Shown here piece by piece: positions 1 through 11,630 of a stretch of DNA of 64,000 nt. The position numbers were made by a program, and so were the translations under genes. This DNA is from Drosophila pseudoobscura (lineage: Eukaryota > Arthropoda > Insecta > Diptera > Drosophilidae), in assembly GCF_009870125.1 (NCBI RefSeq), contig NC_046681.1:27116001-27180000 (forward strand), given 5' to 3'. How positions within the stretch are numbered: position 1 is the first letter of the stretch; the number at the start of each line of letters is the position of its first letter. Under the pieces are notes generated by a model. It did not search any database. It was not told where the DNA came from and worked only from the letters and a program-made list of their open reading frames with translations.

Positions 1-123
1 ACAAAATAAAAATTTCGGATCAGACACAGAAAAGTTTTAAACGAGCGTTGTGATGGAATAATAAAGCTATGTCGGAGATTCTAGCAGAATGAATGAAACT
101 AACTTCAAATGCAGGGCTCTTGA

Positions 124-128
124 TATAG

Positions 129-165
<37 letters not shown>

Positions 166-166
166 T
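124..166. repeat. (TA)n microsatellite
   Basis: An almost pure TA run of about 43 bases, broken by single C and G changes near its left end. It can form cruciforms and is expected to vary in length between individuals. Confidence 0.9.
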
Positions 167-2517
167 TCATGGCCATGATCCTTCTGTTTCCATAAGTTAT
201 ACTCCATTAGCTTCAGGCCTTTTTGCCCTACGAAGCCGGACACTATACACCCCACTATAACCGTTAGGTAATCCCAAGCTTCTATCCTCCTTCCACCGCC
301 AGAGCATCCAATCTTCGTTGCCACATCTCATGCCTTTTTTTCGTATCTATTTGTGAGTCCCATTTTATTTTTAGCACAAGTTTTTGCCGTTTATTTTTCT
401 CGCTGTTTTCTTGGTCATTTTCCCCTTAGAGCAATCTAATTATGGGGCTGTGAAAATTCATTAATGCCAAAGTGAGAGGCAACAACGAGCGAACAGGACA
501 TCGGGGCCCGACAAAATTAATTATCCATCAGAATTAGCGGCGTATTCCGGCCTTCCCTTTTGTCACTTTGCATATTTTTCACGCCTCTTTGCCGGTCGCC
601 TTTCGGTTGGATTTCCATTAAGTTCCATTTTTGGGATTCTGCGGACGCTCCATGGCTGATCATCAATAAAAATTTAATGATTGCGTTAAGCTGCAGCTGC
701 TGTCGTCCATCCACCCACACACACACACACACACGTATCCTATGGTCCTGTTGGTCCTGCAATTCGATTAAGTTCTCGTGTTGGCTCCGGTCCGGTTCTC
801 CCTGGAGGGCGAAATCTGCCGAGTGTGCAACATTTGGTGTCCCGGTGGGCAGGGGCAGGGGCAGGGGCAGGGCATCAACATTTTAATGAAGTTGTAATGA
901 GTCAAGGGTTCCGCCACACTCTGACTCCTACTTCACCTCCTGCCCCCTACCCCCCACCCTTGGGGGCACGCAAATATTTGCCCATATAAATTACAGACAT
1001 ACTCCCGTACTCGTCCTGGCACTCCCGTACTCGTCCTGTGTGGCACATTTTACGTGCTTTGAATTTCAAATTTCATTCAATTTTCCCCATCACTTCTGTT
1101 GGTTTCAGCCAAAAACAAAAAGCAAAACGATATGGACTCAAACGGCGTTCACGGTCAGCGGAAAGGGCCTGGAATTTGACTGGTAGAAATGTGTGGCACG
1201 TTTTGATGAAGAATTAAAATGTGAAATTCATTAGTGCGGATAAAATAACATGGGTATTACGAGTATTCGCTGCCCAAAAGGCTTGCCAGCAGCGTTACAG
1301 CAATTTTCGTTTTAATTACAAAGCAAATTGAATGCGGCACCTAAATCAATGCAAAATTTTGGCCAAAAGGCTTGTATAATCAACCGAAAATCCACCGATT
1401 TATAAACATAGTCAAAAGCAACAAAAGCCACAAGCTGTGTAGTTTTTGATGTATTATTTAGAAGCATATTTGATTAAATATGTTTAAATTTTGTTTGGGC
1501 AAAAAAAAAATTAAAAATTAATCATTTCTGACCGCCTAAAATTCCTCAAAAATTGCAAATCCATTATATTTATTTTGTATATTATGTACTGGAATTTTCC
1601 TCGATATCTGTTACCATTTAAATGATGGTTTATTTCTGCGTATCAAAGTATCAATTCCCAGCGAAATTCATTGGATATTTTCGTTGAAGCACATTCCCTA
1701 TTTCCTCTGGATTATAAATCAAATTTGTATCTTAATGGTTTTGCTCTCCCTTTTCGCCCTCTCTCTCTCTCTCTCTCGGTTACACCTTTCGTGACTGTCG
1801 AAAGATCTCAATTTACGGGTAGATTCCCCATGAACACCTCCGATTATAAATCAAACAAAAGTACTAGAGGGTGGAGAGGGGGGAGAGGGTCTGCCCCCAG
1901 CATGACTATGACATAATGCTGCTGCTGTCCCATTCCCGGCCCCATTCCCTGCCTTCCCTCTCGAGTGTAAGTGAATTAAAGCGAGTCGCAAGCTGTGTGT
2001 AAATTTGCCGGGGCATACTTTGGGGCGCAAGGTAATTGAAATTTATGCATAAATTATGCGCATAAACGGACACGGCACGGCCAGGCAATAAACAAAAATA
2101 AAATGCCAGAATGGAGACTGGAAAATGGCTCAATTTTCTCAACACATGAAAATTTGATGAGTGGCACAAGAAAAGCAAAGCCAGAGCCGGAGGAGGAGGA
2201 GGAGGAGGAGCCCCCAATGTGCTTGTACCGCTTTCAGGCGCTTTTTTATTATTTAGCTATTTTCGTTTTAAAACAATTTGTTTTTGTCGTTGTTTTTCAC
2301 TTGGAGTGCTGCCTCAGCATTCCGCTTGGGGGGCAGGAAATATGCAAATTTATTGCTGGTCGCGTAGCAGACTTTCCGATGCAGATACTGCGGGCTAGGA
2401 CACTTTGTTGGCCCACATCTATCGCCATCCCTTTCGGTGTTGCGCTCTGCGGCTTGCCACCGACACGTTGCACAGTTGACTGCCTCAAAAATTGAGCAAC
2501 GTCCGGGAGCAGTGGCC

Positions 2518-2552
2518 CTGGCACTGGCACTGGCACTGGCACTGGCACTGGC
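2518..2552. repeat. (GGCACT)n hexanucleotide repeat
   Basis: About five to six perfect copies of the hexamer GGCACT in a row, flanked by unique sequence. Because the unit is a multiple of three, all frames stay open and encode dipeptide repeats, which explains the spurious open frames on both strands here. Confidence 0.9.
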
Positions 2553-3925
2553 AAATTGTATCAAATAACCAAACGTCAGCACAAGTGCAACGGGCAGATG
2601 CTACGGAATGTATCTGTATCTGCCAGTGTATCTCTATCTGTTACAGCATCGACTCCTCGCTGTCCGTGTGTGTGTGTGTGTGTGTTGACATGCCTGTAAC
2701 TTTGCTCGGGGAGCAGCTTGGAGCGAATGCCAAGCAGGAAGAAAACTGTCAGGCACATTTGTGCAACGCTTTATTTAAATTACTCTATTTGCTAGACAAT
2801 CTGCCTCGGAAGTGGAAATTAACTACAGATGCTGGGCTGCCGGGTTGCCGGGTTGCCGGGATCCTGGCGATAGTTTAAGTCCTCCTTGGCTGGCAGACCC
2901 CACTTCAGGTCCACAGAAAATTCAATTTAGTGGAAAGTTGTAGCCCCACGCATAGAAAAGTTTTAAATCTAGGTTCCAGGATGTCAAGAGTGAACGGGGG
3001 ACCACAGAAATCTACAAAAATCCTTTAAGAAGAAGTTTTTGTGGAACGAATGAAGGCTCATTCACTCGTGCCTCTTTGTTTCCGATTGACTCCTTCAGGA
3101 GCCCATAAAAGCAGTCGAATTCAAGCGAGTTCTCATTCGAATTCAAGTACATCTTTCTGCGACGAAATTCTAATGAAATTCCAGTGAAAGTGAAACCCAG
3201 AACCTCTGTGCCCTGTGCCCTGTACCCTGTCCCTCCTTCTTTTTCTTCTGCTCGGTGTCGTCTAGGTGTGCTCTCTCAACCGGCTTAAGGCGCTTAGTCT
3301 GTCACCTGGCTAAGGCACACACATAGATACACCCATACCTATGTCACAGTGTGGATGTGTGGAATTCACATCCCCCCCCCCCACCACTCTCCCTCTCTCT
3401 TGTTGGCCCCTGCCTGAGTGCTTGGCGACCCAAATAGAAGGCAAGACGTTTGTCCTTTTAAAACAATGTTACAAGCAGTCCACCTTCGGCAGGACCTCTG
3501 TCCCCTCTGCGGAATTCTAGGACACAAAAGTGAACTCTATTTCATTGTGTTTTTTCCTAAAAATATTTGACAATTTTGCGAAGATTGCAGGCCAGTGCCA
3601 GGGCCCGGTGAAATTTTTGAGCTGTAATAAGCAGCTTACAAAAAAAACAATCTCCAATCTCCAAGATACAAAGTCGCATTCTCCTTCCTTCCTTCCTGCC
3701 TTCCTGGGAAAAGGAACATAATGCTTTTGTGGTCTGGTGTTTTTCCGCTGGGAAATGGGAAATGGGAAATGTGATGAGGTATGTATTTTCTTGTTGAGCT
3801 TTTATTTTTTGCGGTCATTTAATCAGCTGTACACAAAGTGCGGGGGAATGGGGGAGTGGGGCGGCTATGAAAGGAGATACATTAGAGCGGAAGCTATTAA
3901 TATATGCACGATATTTATAGGCATA

Positions 3926-3948
3926 AACACACACACACACACACACAC
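3926..3948. repeat. (AC)n microsatellite
   Basis: A pure AC run of about 23 bases. It is one of many CA/GT tracts in the left half of the window. Confidence 0.9.
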
Positions 3949-5507
3949 TCATACATATTTATACATATAATAAATTGGCAATTTCATGGGTAGCTTACGT
4001 TAATGGAATTCAAAGGATTTCAAGCCTCGTTGGGCAACATCTGTACTTCAGAGGAACTACCTCTAAAGACGAGCTTAAACTTGGGAGGAACGTTGTATCC
4101 CTTAATTTTTCCCAACCAGATCCCAGGCTAATCTCCCACTTACAAGCCACAAAGCTTGAAAAGTAGGAAAAATAACCCACCAGGCAATCAGTGGCAGGGC
4201 CAGGACCAGCACCAGCACCAGCACCAGAGCCCCAGCTGCGAGGCCAGAGCATAAATTGCAGCTGCGACCAACTCAATCATCCGACAAACATTGTACTGGT
4301 AGCAGTACACACTCCCACTGGCGGGAGGCGGGAGGCGGACTGCCGGCTGAGATACGTATCTGGCAAATGGTTAGACACACACTTGTGCTCGCTTTTTATG
4401 CGATGGCTCTTGTTTATAGCGCATTTTGCTGAAACGAAGCAGCCTTCCGGAACATTGCACAATAGAATGGCAGCACCGGCAGCGGCAGTGGCAACAACAA
4501 GTTGCAAACTCAAAAATAGAGCACCAAAATAGGCGACAAACTGAGCTTGATGCTGGGCAGCCGGCTGTCTCCCGGACGCCCCGCAAATTGATTTTGATAA
4601 CATGCCACCAGGCCACCATGCTCCCAGAGAGTCTTGCCACGGGAGAAAAGCAAATATGAAGCGAGGGCTAGGCGTTACGACTAAAGAATACCCCCTTGCC
4701 TCTAGGCAATCCATAGATACAGATGATTTTGGTAGGAAATAGCTTTGTAGCCCCTTTTCGCGACTTTCTTTGGCACATATCTCGCAGAAATTCATCCGAA
4801 AATCCCCGTCACATACTAGCCCTAGAATAGATCATACCCCGGCCCTGCCCTTCGACTGAAACTGAAATAAAAAGTAGAAAAGTGAGCGCCACATTTTGTT
4901 TTACTCGTCACTTGTCAGGCAGTAAAAGCAAATTACTTAAAGTTCATTGCTTTGAAGCGACGGGGCGGGCCGGGCTGCAGGATGCTGGACAGCACATGCA
5001 GGAGAGGGGAGTGAGGAGGGGCACGGGGCACGGGGGGACTGCGACGGGATTTGATGGCTGCTGATGGGTGACGGACGATGACGTCGAGGGAGGCGGCTCA
5101 ACGGTGCCTGCTTCCTGTCCCCCCCCCCTGTCCCCTGCCAAGGATTGTCCTTATCAGGCATATACCTTTGGGTGTCTGTTTTAGGGACACTCTGCCTAAT
5201 GGCCAACATTTAAAAGACATTTTTGTTTATCTCAAACGATGGCCAGCAAGCAAATTGCACAGGAAACACAATTTGTTTAAGGAAAAATGAAGAGTTTCAG
5301 AGATAATTGAATGTACAAGGAAATTGCTGAAGGAAAATGAATTATAATTGATTTTCATTTGGGGAAAAATGTCACAAAATTTAAGTTTTAAGATCTGCTC
5401 CTTGGGTTATGTTTTTGTGGGTATATCTCTTCGGTGACCTTCTCTCTGTGTCATAGTGTTTTGTTGGCAGAAGAACCTTCAGTTTTAACGACTATAAGGT
5501 TCTGCTC

Positions 5508-6047
5508 TTAGAACAACTGCCGCTTGGCATATTCATCGACTTTCTCGTGGAACTCCCTGTTGCATTTCCAGGCAAAGATGATCATTTGATGAAAGTTATT
5601 GTCCAATATCGTGGCGGTTTCATTGTAGCTTTCCATGGCCCCCGAGGCAAAGGCCTTGAGTTTTTTCGACAAATTCGGGGCATACTGATCCACGACATCC
5701 ACTTGCAGGGTCCAACTCTGGTTGAAGTATCCCTTTGCCCAATCGTAGACGTTTCCCGCATCGCTCAAGGACTGGCGCACGAGATCCTCCACCATTTGGG
5801 ACACTATCACGACATAGGGATCCACGTATTTCTCATAGCACTGGAAGCCCCGAGCGCCGGCCACCAAGGCCACATCGCAGCCCTTCTGCAGGAGTGGCAG
5901 TACTCCGGCGTCCTTCAAGGCTTTTCCTGTGGCGGACTCCGCAAATATCCCCTGGCCATTGATCTGAGTGTCGTAGTAAAGGGCAACGGAGATCATCAAC
6001 ACTACGAAGATGCCGCACCATTTGCATTTCGGTGTAAGGTGGTGCAT
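5508..6047 (-). CDS. Short TMEM214 C-terminal-domain-like membrane protein
   Basis: An intronless reading frame of 179 codons beginning with ATG at 6047. Residues about 11-27 form one hydrophobic segment (FVVLMISVALYY), suiting a signal anchor. The following stretch (YYDTQINGQG, then ESATGKALKDAGVLP) aligns from memory with the C-terminal part of TMEM214, where a membrane segment is followed by a charged residue pair, S-x-TGRxLRxSGxLP and an amphipathic helical region. TMEM214 is an ER protein of about 690 residues linked to caspase-4 recruitment in mammals; this protein lacks the long N-terminal part. Two NxT/NxS glycosylation sequons (NQS, NET) lie after the membrane segment. The frame also stays open upstream of the ATG back to a possible splice acceptor (CATAG near 6142), so a small 5' exon cannot be excluded. 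The family link is inference; that the frame is coding is supported by its length and non-repetitive composition. Confidence 0.6.
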   Translation of the reverse strand: MHHLTPKCKWCGIFVVLMISVALYYDTQINGQGIFAESATGKALKDAGVLPLLQKGCDVALVAGARGFQCYEKYVDPYVVIVSQMVEDLVRQSLSDAGNVYDWAKGYFNQSWTLQVDVVDQYAPNLSKKLKAFASGAMESYNETATILDNNFHQMIIFAWKCNREFHEKVDEYAKRQLF

Positions 6048-6189
6048 TTTGTCAACGAATTTTACTTGAATTTTATGATCAAATTGAACGGCTATCTGGT
6101 CGCTTACTTGTAGGAAATATACACATGATATTCGTACTTCTATGAAGGGAATACAGGGAATACAAAAGATATTTCAATGTGAACTCTCT

Positions 6190-6560
6190 ATCGAGAGAGA
6201 GGTCGAAGGAGCTGAGGTATCGACTGCCAACGAGAGTGTTTTTTCTCAGCTTGATGTCTGGCATAAGTCCATGGGTTTACCCTGCTTTGGTCAAAGAATC
6301 CCACTTGGTCTGCCATCTCTTGATGCTTTCGTGCCTGGGGGATTCCCTCGCAGCTCTCTTGGGAGGATTGTGGGTATCCCTGGGGGATAGCTCGGCCTTT
6401 TCCCTCACTTTCTCTACTATTGAACCTAGTCCTGCGATGACCATCTAGTCCCAAACGCGCAGGCGATCCTGACTGCACACAAGCGGTGCCTTGCCTCGAG
6501 AGTATCTTCATCCCAGCCCCTAGTGGGAGGGACTTAATGCCGCAAATTCTTGGCTGAATT
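6190..6560 (-). mobile_element. Decayed non-LTR retrotransposon (LINE) ORF2 tail fragment
   Basis: On the minus strand, around 6275-6370, one frame reads NPPKRAARES, then RHESIKRWQTKWDSLTKAG. This matches the region after the reverse transcriptase in R1/LOA-type LINEs (…ESLxxWQxxWDxSxKGRW…). The expected continuation (W-T-Y, then MPDIKLRKN) follows at about 6230-6275, but in two other frames, so small indels have shifted the frame. The upstream part, 6390-6560, is open but I cannot match it. The piece is a short relic without recognisable ends or poly-A. The clade is uncertain. Confidence 0.5.
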
Positions 6561-6599
6561 GACTCCTCTTGCCTTCCCCATTTCACAGTTTCTAAGACT

Positions 6600-8587
6600 C
6601 CAAATCAAACGCCAATAAAATGGTTAAAAACCTGCGCTCGTTCTCAATGCATCCATCAATCTGCGGCAGAGATTTTCTTCAAATCAAAGCCGATTGATGG
6701 AGCGACTGGCATCAATTGTTCAAATCGTATAGAAATTGATTGTCAGCCCTTGAACCGCACACCTCGTACCACCCCGTTTTGGTGGCAAAAACAAGGACAA
6801 AGGTCGTCTAATCTCTGGACCATGCACCAACTTTACATAGATGATTGGACACAGGACACAATTCGTATTCTTTTTGCTGTTAAAGCGAATAAGGATGCCT
6901 GTGCGTGGGCGAGGGTCTCGGAGAGTTTGTCATCCCTTTTTGGGGCATCTTTATTGATCCCCCGGGAGCCAGAGACGAGGACACACACCTAACCCGACTT
7001 GTGTTTGACATAAATTATGTCAATCGCTGGCAATTTGTTGGGCATTAAGTGGCAGAGCGTATATGGGATTTGTGGGGACACGGAACTGCCTGTCAGGCTG
7101 CATAGTTAAAGGACCAAAAGGCGCTTAGTGAAGCCTACAAAAACCGTGTCAGGGGCACAAAAACTTTGCTCTCATTCGCACCTGTCTTTGCGGCTTTTAA
7201 TTATGCAAAAGTGGGCGGTGTTTCGGCTAAGAAAAACGACAACTTTCCTGAGCTTTTAAAACAATGTTCCCCGTGGGGCTGCTAGATAAAAGTAATATAT
7301 GTCGAGAACAAGTTTAAATGAAATTTCTTTCACCACAGACACACACCCCCCGCCCACCACCACCCACCACCCACCACAGACACTTGTACATGATTTAGAG
7401 GACGGAGAAAGAGAGCTGAAAGCCAATAAATCAATGACAAAGCCACTGGAGGGCGCCCTACAAGGGCCCACGCTGGGTGGATGGATTGATGGGTGGATGG
7501 GGGGGCGGAAAAAGTTCAAGGCCATAATCCCATTCGATGCCGCCACAAATACGCCAATCATGTCATACATAATGTATGATTGGGCCGCACTTTTGCGGTT
7601 CCCCCACAGATCCGATGAAGGAGCCACCTCCCGCCCACCCTCCTTCTGGCCAACAGGTTCTGCTCTTGGCCAATTACAAAATTTAGCACGCCTCAAAAAC
7701 GAAACTAGTATGGCCGGAAAAAAAAACTTATGGGGCAAAGAAGAGAAATGCGAAACTTTTCCCATTACCAAGGAAAACTGCCAAAGCACTCCAGTCCCCC
7801 GCAAAGCCGGCGTCAAGAGCCTTGAAATCGAAAAGCCAAAAACCCCAAACCAAAGGCAGGACCCAACGACCGAAACAGCCCGAAATTTTCTATATGAAAA
7901 TTCTGTACGTAGCCCGCTGTCCAAATGGAATCACAACAAAACTCTAATTGAGTTCTTGGCCAAGTTAAAACGATTCGAAAGCTAGCAAAACAAAGAGGGC
8001 TATGGCCGGAAAATGTTTCTAGATAAAATAGAATTGGCCAAGCAGCAGATGTTCTGGCCAGAAAGGTACAAATACAGAGGGGGGGGGCGTGTCGAAGAGG
8101 GAAACTTCATTGGGAATATGTATTCAAATGAATTCCGACTTGGGCAGAGGCAAATGTAATCCAAGGAATTATTAAGGATTGAGATTAAGAACATTTTTAT
8201 AATTTTCCGACTTTTGGAATGTTTTCTGGAATAGAGGCTTAAGATTGAAACAATTATTTACAGGCTGCCCATGCGACACGAGCACAAGGCTGTTACGCGC
8301 AGATCCCAGGCAAGAACGCAGCGCTGCTTCCGCCCAACCGACCGAGAGGCGCTGCCGCATGACGCGCAACGTCTTAACCGAAAATGCAGGAAAGATAGGA
8401 ACAATTTTCTGTCATTTTTCCTCATTTTTATTAGCAGTGTGCTTAGCTTAATCGCTTCCTGGGTATCCCTCGGTAGACTCTCATATTCCGACTTTCGTTT
8501 GCTTTTCTGCGGTTCAATGGCTCTGTTTGCCACGTGATTTTCGCCAGGCACCCACTCGATTTATGTAGTAATTTCAGAAATTCCATA
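6600..8587. other. Non-coding stretch before the Transib element
   Basis: No gene recognised. Overlapping open frames on both strands at 7256-7985 (228 and 222 codons) look like a chance low-stop region: they mirror each other, include a CCACCACCCACC low-complexity tract near 7340-7380 and show no domain. A run of eight or nine G near 8079 and purine-rich tracts are the only other marks. Confidence 0.5.
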
Positions 8588-8592
8588 CACCG
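8588..8592. repeat. Transib target-site duplication, left copy (CACCG)
   Basis: CACCG directly precedes the left terminus. An identical 5-mer follows the right terminus at 12744-12748. Five bases is the duplication length known for Transib and for RAG-mediated transposition. Confidence 0.9.
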
Positions 8593-8630
8593 CACTATGG
8601 TCCAGAGTTCGTTTTTTTTGGCATAAAGTC
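8593..8630 (+). repeat. Transib left terminal inverted repeat
   Basis: Heptamer CACTATG, then 12 bases, then a run of eight T (8612-8619), then GGCATAAAGTC. The 12-base gap between heptamer and A/T homopolymer recalls the 12-RSS layout of vertebrate V(D)J signals, though the run is T where the RSS nonamer is A-rich. The same layout is found at the right end. Confidence 0.9.
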
Positions 8631-10499
8631 GAAATTTTTATGTGAATGGATTAGGTTTTTTCTTGCAAATTCTCAAAGTAAATTCATCATACATATTAAA
8701 AATGAAAAAAAAAAAATTATTTAGCTCCCCTGAAGATTTTGGCGAGCTTTTGAAAGTGAACAATCGATCAGCTGATTGTGGGAAAAAAAATTGGCGCCAA
8801 ATTACTTGTTTACATTTTTACGTGGCGATCGAGTAAATTTGCTCAAATAAATTCGGCTAAAAATGGAAAATGAAGATAAAGGTTTGTAGTATCTAATGTA
8901 TTTAGTTATTTTATGTGTAGTCCCAAGATTTAAGTGTTGTGCAATGTCCAATTTATGTGAATTTTTGTAGAAAATTTAACTGCGTCCCCTGTGTTTCGTA
9001 GAATATAACAAATGAACTGAGTTCTGCTGAGAAAAACTAACTATGTGAGTTTGTACCTACAAATGTTGTAATTGACTGGAAAGTAACAACTTTGGCCCGT
9101 TTTGGCCCCTTTTCTTTAAATTTGTTAATATTCAGGAAAGTTCGAGTTTTTGCATAGCGATCTCATCGATATTTGGCGCAACAACAATCGCCAAAAAAAA
9201 TCTGTCTCACATTGGATTTACAGTAAAATCAATAACAACCATTTGGAAAATGAAAAAAAAAGAGAAATAGATAAAAAAATCAGTAATTTTGAGTCCTTCA
9301 TTAAAAGAAACCTTCTGAAGTGCAACAAAATGATGGAACGGTTTATGACCACCCATGCTAAATGGATGGCTTCTAAAATAACAATTATTGTTGATGAAAA
9401 TTGTAAGACACCAAAGAAAATGGGACGTCCAACATTACATTATACAAATGCAGGGACAAGATTAAAAAGGAAACTGGCGTCTGATCTTGCAAATGATAAT
9501 AATAATAACACGAATCTTCTTATGCATGCGGCGGCAGTTTCTGCTAAGAAAGAACGCAAGACCGACGTGGCTTTTGTCCTAACAAAAACAATTAGAACAC
9601 CTGAATACCCGACTGAATCGAAAAAGCATCTTCAATTGCAAAAGCCCATTGCACTTTCACCAGATGAAGCTTTAGCTTACCTCCTGGAAAATTCACTCAA
9701 CAAACAGCAGTATACAAACACTAGGCTTTTAAATAAAAGGCATAACTGCGACATTTATCCTAGCTATAATAAAGTAATGGAAGCTAAATTACAGTGCCGA
9801 CCAGAGTGCATAGAAGTAATGGAAACTACTGCTCGAGTGCCATTACAAAATCTTTTGGATCATACAGCACATCGAATAATTAAATTGCAGTCCGATGTTT
9901 TCAAGCAGTTCCCGGATGCATCTGAAATCAAATTAATCTGCAGCTACGGATTTGATGGCTCAACGGGTCATAGTATATACAAGCAGAAGTTTTTAACTGA
10001 AATACCTGGCAGTCAGCTTTCCGATCATTCTTTATTTGTAACTTCTGTTATACCCATACAAATTACAGACACCTATCATCGGAACATCTGGACAAATAGA
10101 ACACCGCAGTCTATTAGATTTTGCAGACCGCTAAAAATTGATCTAGTAAAAGAAACTACTGCGCACATAATTATAGAAAAAAAAGATTTAGATTTTCAAA
10201 TTAACACTCTTAAACCCTTTGTTTATAAATTAGTTGAGAATGTTGACATAGTAGTTACCTATGAAATGCATATGACACTTATAGATGGAAAAGTGCTGAA
10301 CGTATTAACTGGAACTAAATCTACTCAATGTTGTCCAATATGTGGGGTCACCCCGACAAAAGTATTGGAAATTACAGATTTTAGTTCAGAAACCTTTACC
10401 CCAAAGCTTGGAGCTTTGAAATTTGGAGTAAGTCCATTACATGCTTGGATCCGGTTTCTAGAATTTGTCTTGAACATATCATACAGAATAGAGATACAA

Positions 10500-11630
10500 C
10501 GAGGTGGAACGTTGTGAGTTGCTGCGGACACCGCAACTCTACGGTTATACCCGATACTAAGTCAGTATGGCTCTCCTCCGGCAGACGCCGCTAATATTAA
10601 ACGACACGACAAAGAGTGCGTGCGAGAGAGACAGAAAATCAGTCTGAGCGTGACGTCGGGCGCTGCGTAGCCAGTGAAAATTGATTTGTTCCTGTTGGCT
10701 ATAAAAATGATCTGATCTGATCCAGATTCAGCAATCTCATAGATATGGTCATTATCTATGATTCTGCGTTTTTAGTTTTCTCGAATCTGCAATATTGTGG
10801 ATGCAACAGATTTTCGTCCTTTGTGGGGGCGGATGGGGGTGGGGCGAAATTCTGAGATATACGTTTTATAGTGACATCTTAAAGGAGTGTGTGTACCAAA
10901 TTTGGTTACTCTAGCCTTAATAGTCTCTGAGATTTGTGGTTGCCTCAGATTTTCGTCCTTTGCGGGGGCGGAAGGGGGTGTGGCGAAATTTGGACAGGAA
11001 ACGGTCAAGGTCCGATATCACAGGAGTGTGGATACCAAATTTGGTTGTTCTGGCTTTTATAGGTTCTGAGATCCTTGAACTCATATTTTGCAATTGGCAA
11101 AACCGACCATGAAACCTGTGTGTTAGAGTGAGACAGAGCGAGAAAGAGTGAAATTGTTTTCGTGATTCTGGCTGTAATAATTATACGATCTGGTTCAGAT
11201 TTTGCACTCTAGAAGATATAGTCATCTTCTACGATTCTGCGTTTTTAGTTTTCTCGTATCGTCAAAATTGTGGATGCCACAGATTTTCGCCCTTTGTGGG
11301 GGCGGAAGTGGGCGGGGCAAAGTTTTGAAATATTTTTGGAGCAGTGACATATCACAGAAGTCTGGATCCAAAACATCGTTGCTCTAGCTCTTATAGTCTT
11401 TGAGCATTAGGCGCTGAAGGGGACGGACAGACGGACAGACGGACAGACGGACAGACGGACGGACGGACAGACGGACAGACAGACATGGCTCAATCGACTC
11501 GGCTATTGATGCTGATCAAGAATATATATACTTTATAGGGTCGGAAACGATTCCTTCTGGACGTTACACACATCCACTTTTACCACAAATCTAATATACC
11601 CCAATACTCATTTTGAGTATCGGGTATAAA
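10500..11630. mobile_element. Repeat element nested in Transib; internal tandem modules and GGACAGAC array
   Basis: The Transib coding sequence breaks after SYRIEIQ and resumes 1.13 kb later. The intervening DNA begins near GAGGTGGAACGTTG, followed by a hairpin (GTTGCTGCGGACACCGCAAC). It carries the subterminal inverted pair TATACCCGATACT (10537-10549) and AGTATCGGGTATA (11616-11628). Three related internal modules repeat CAGATTTTCGTCCTTTG-type blocks at about 10807, 10946 and 11280. An octamer array and an AT-rich tail follow. There is no open frame, so it is non-autonomous. The layout recalls the abundant Drosophila elements with internal minisatellites (DINE/Helitron-like or foldback types). 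I cannot assign the family. Clear target duplications are not visible, and the edges are good to a few bases. Confidence 0.75.
11421..11484. repeat. (GGACAGAC)n minisatellite inside the nested element
   Basis: About eight copies of an octamer GGACAGAC or GGACGGAC. It is part of the nested repeat element rather than an independent locus. Confidence 0.9.

Larger units (their letters stand above)
1..5507. other. Non-coding region rich in simple repeats
   Basis: I see no convincing gene here. Open frames are short, overlap on both strands and mostly translate microsatellites. The stretch holds an AT run near 124-166, CA/GT runs near 717, 2665 and 3927, a GGCACT hexamer run near 2518, CCAGCA-type repeats near 4193-4230 and a 20-base direct duplication near 1001-1038. 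AT-rich blocks with homopolymers look like ordinary Drosophila intergenic or long-intron DNA. It could be an intron of a gene outside the window; nothing seen here decides that. Confidence 0.6.

Noticed and set aside
7256-7985. Two long overlapping open frames on opposite strands (228 and 222 codons)
   Set aside because: They mirror each other over the same bases, contain low-complexity Pro/His/Thr translations and no domain; a chance low-stop region is more likely than two genes.
9150-9152. TTG at 9150 as transposase start
   Set aside because: The frame continues upstream to a clean splice acceptor at 9135, and a phase-matched ATG exon lies at 8863-8881.
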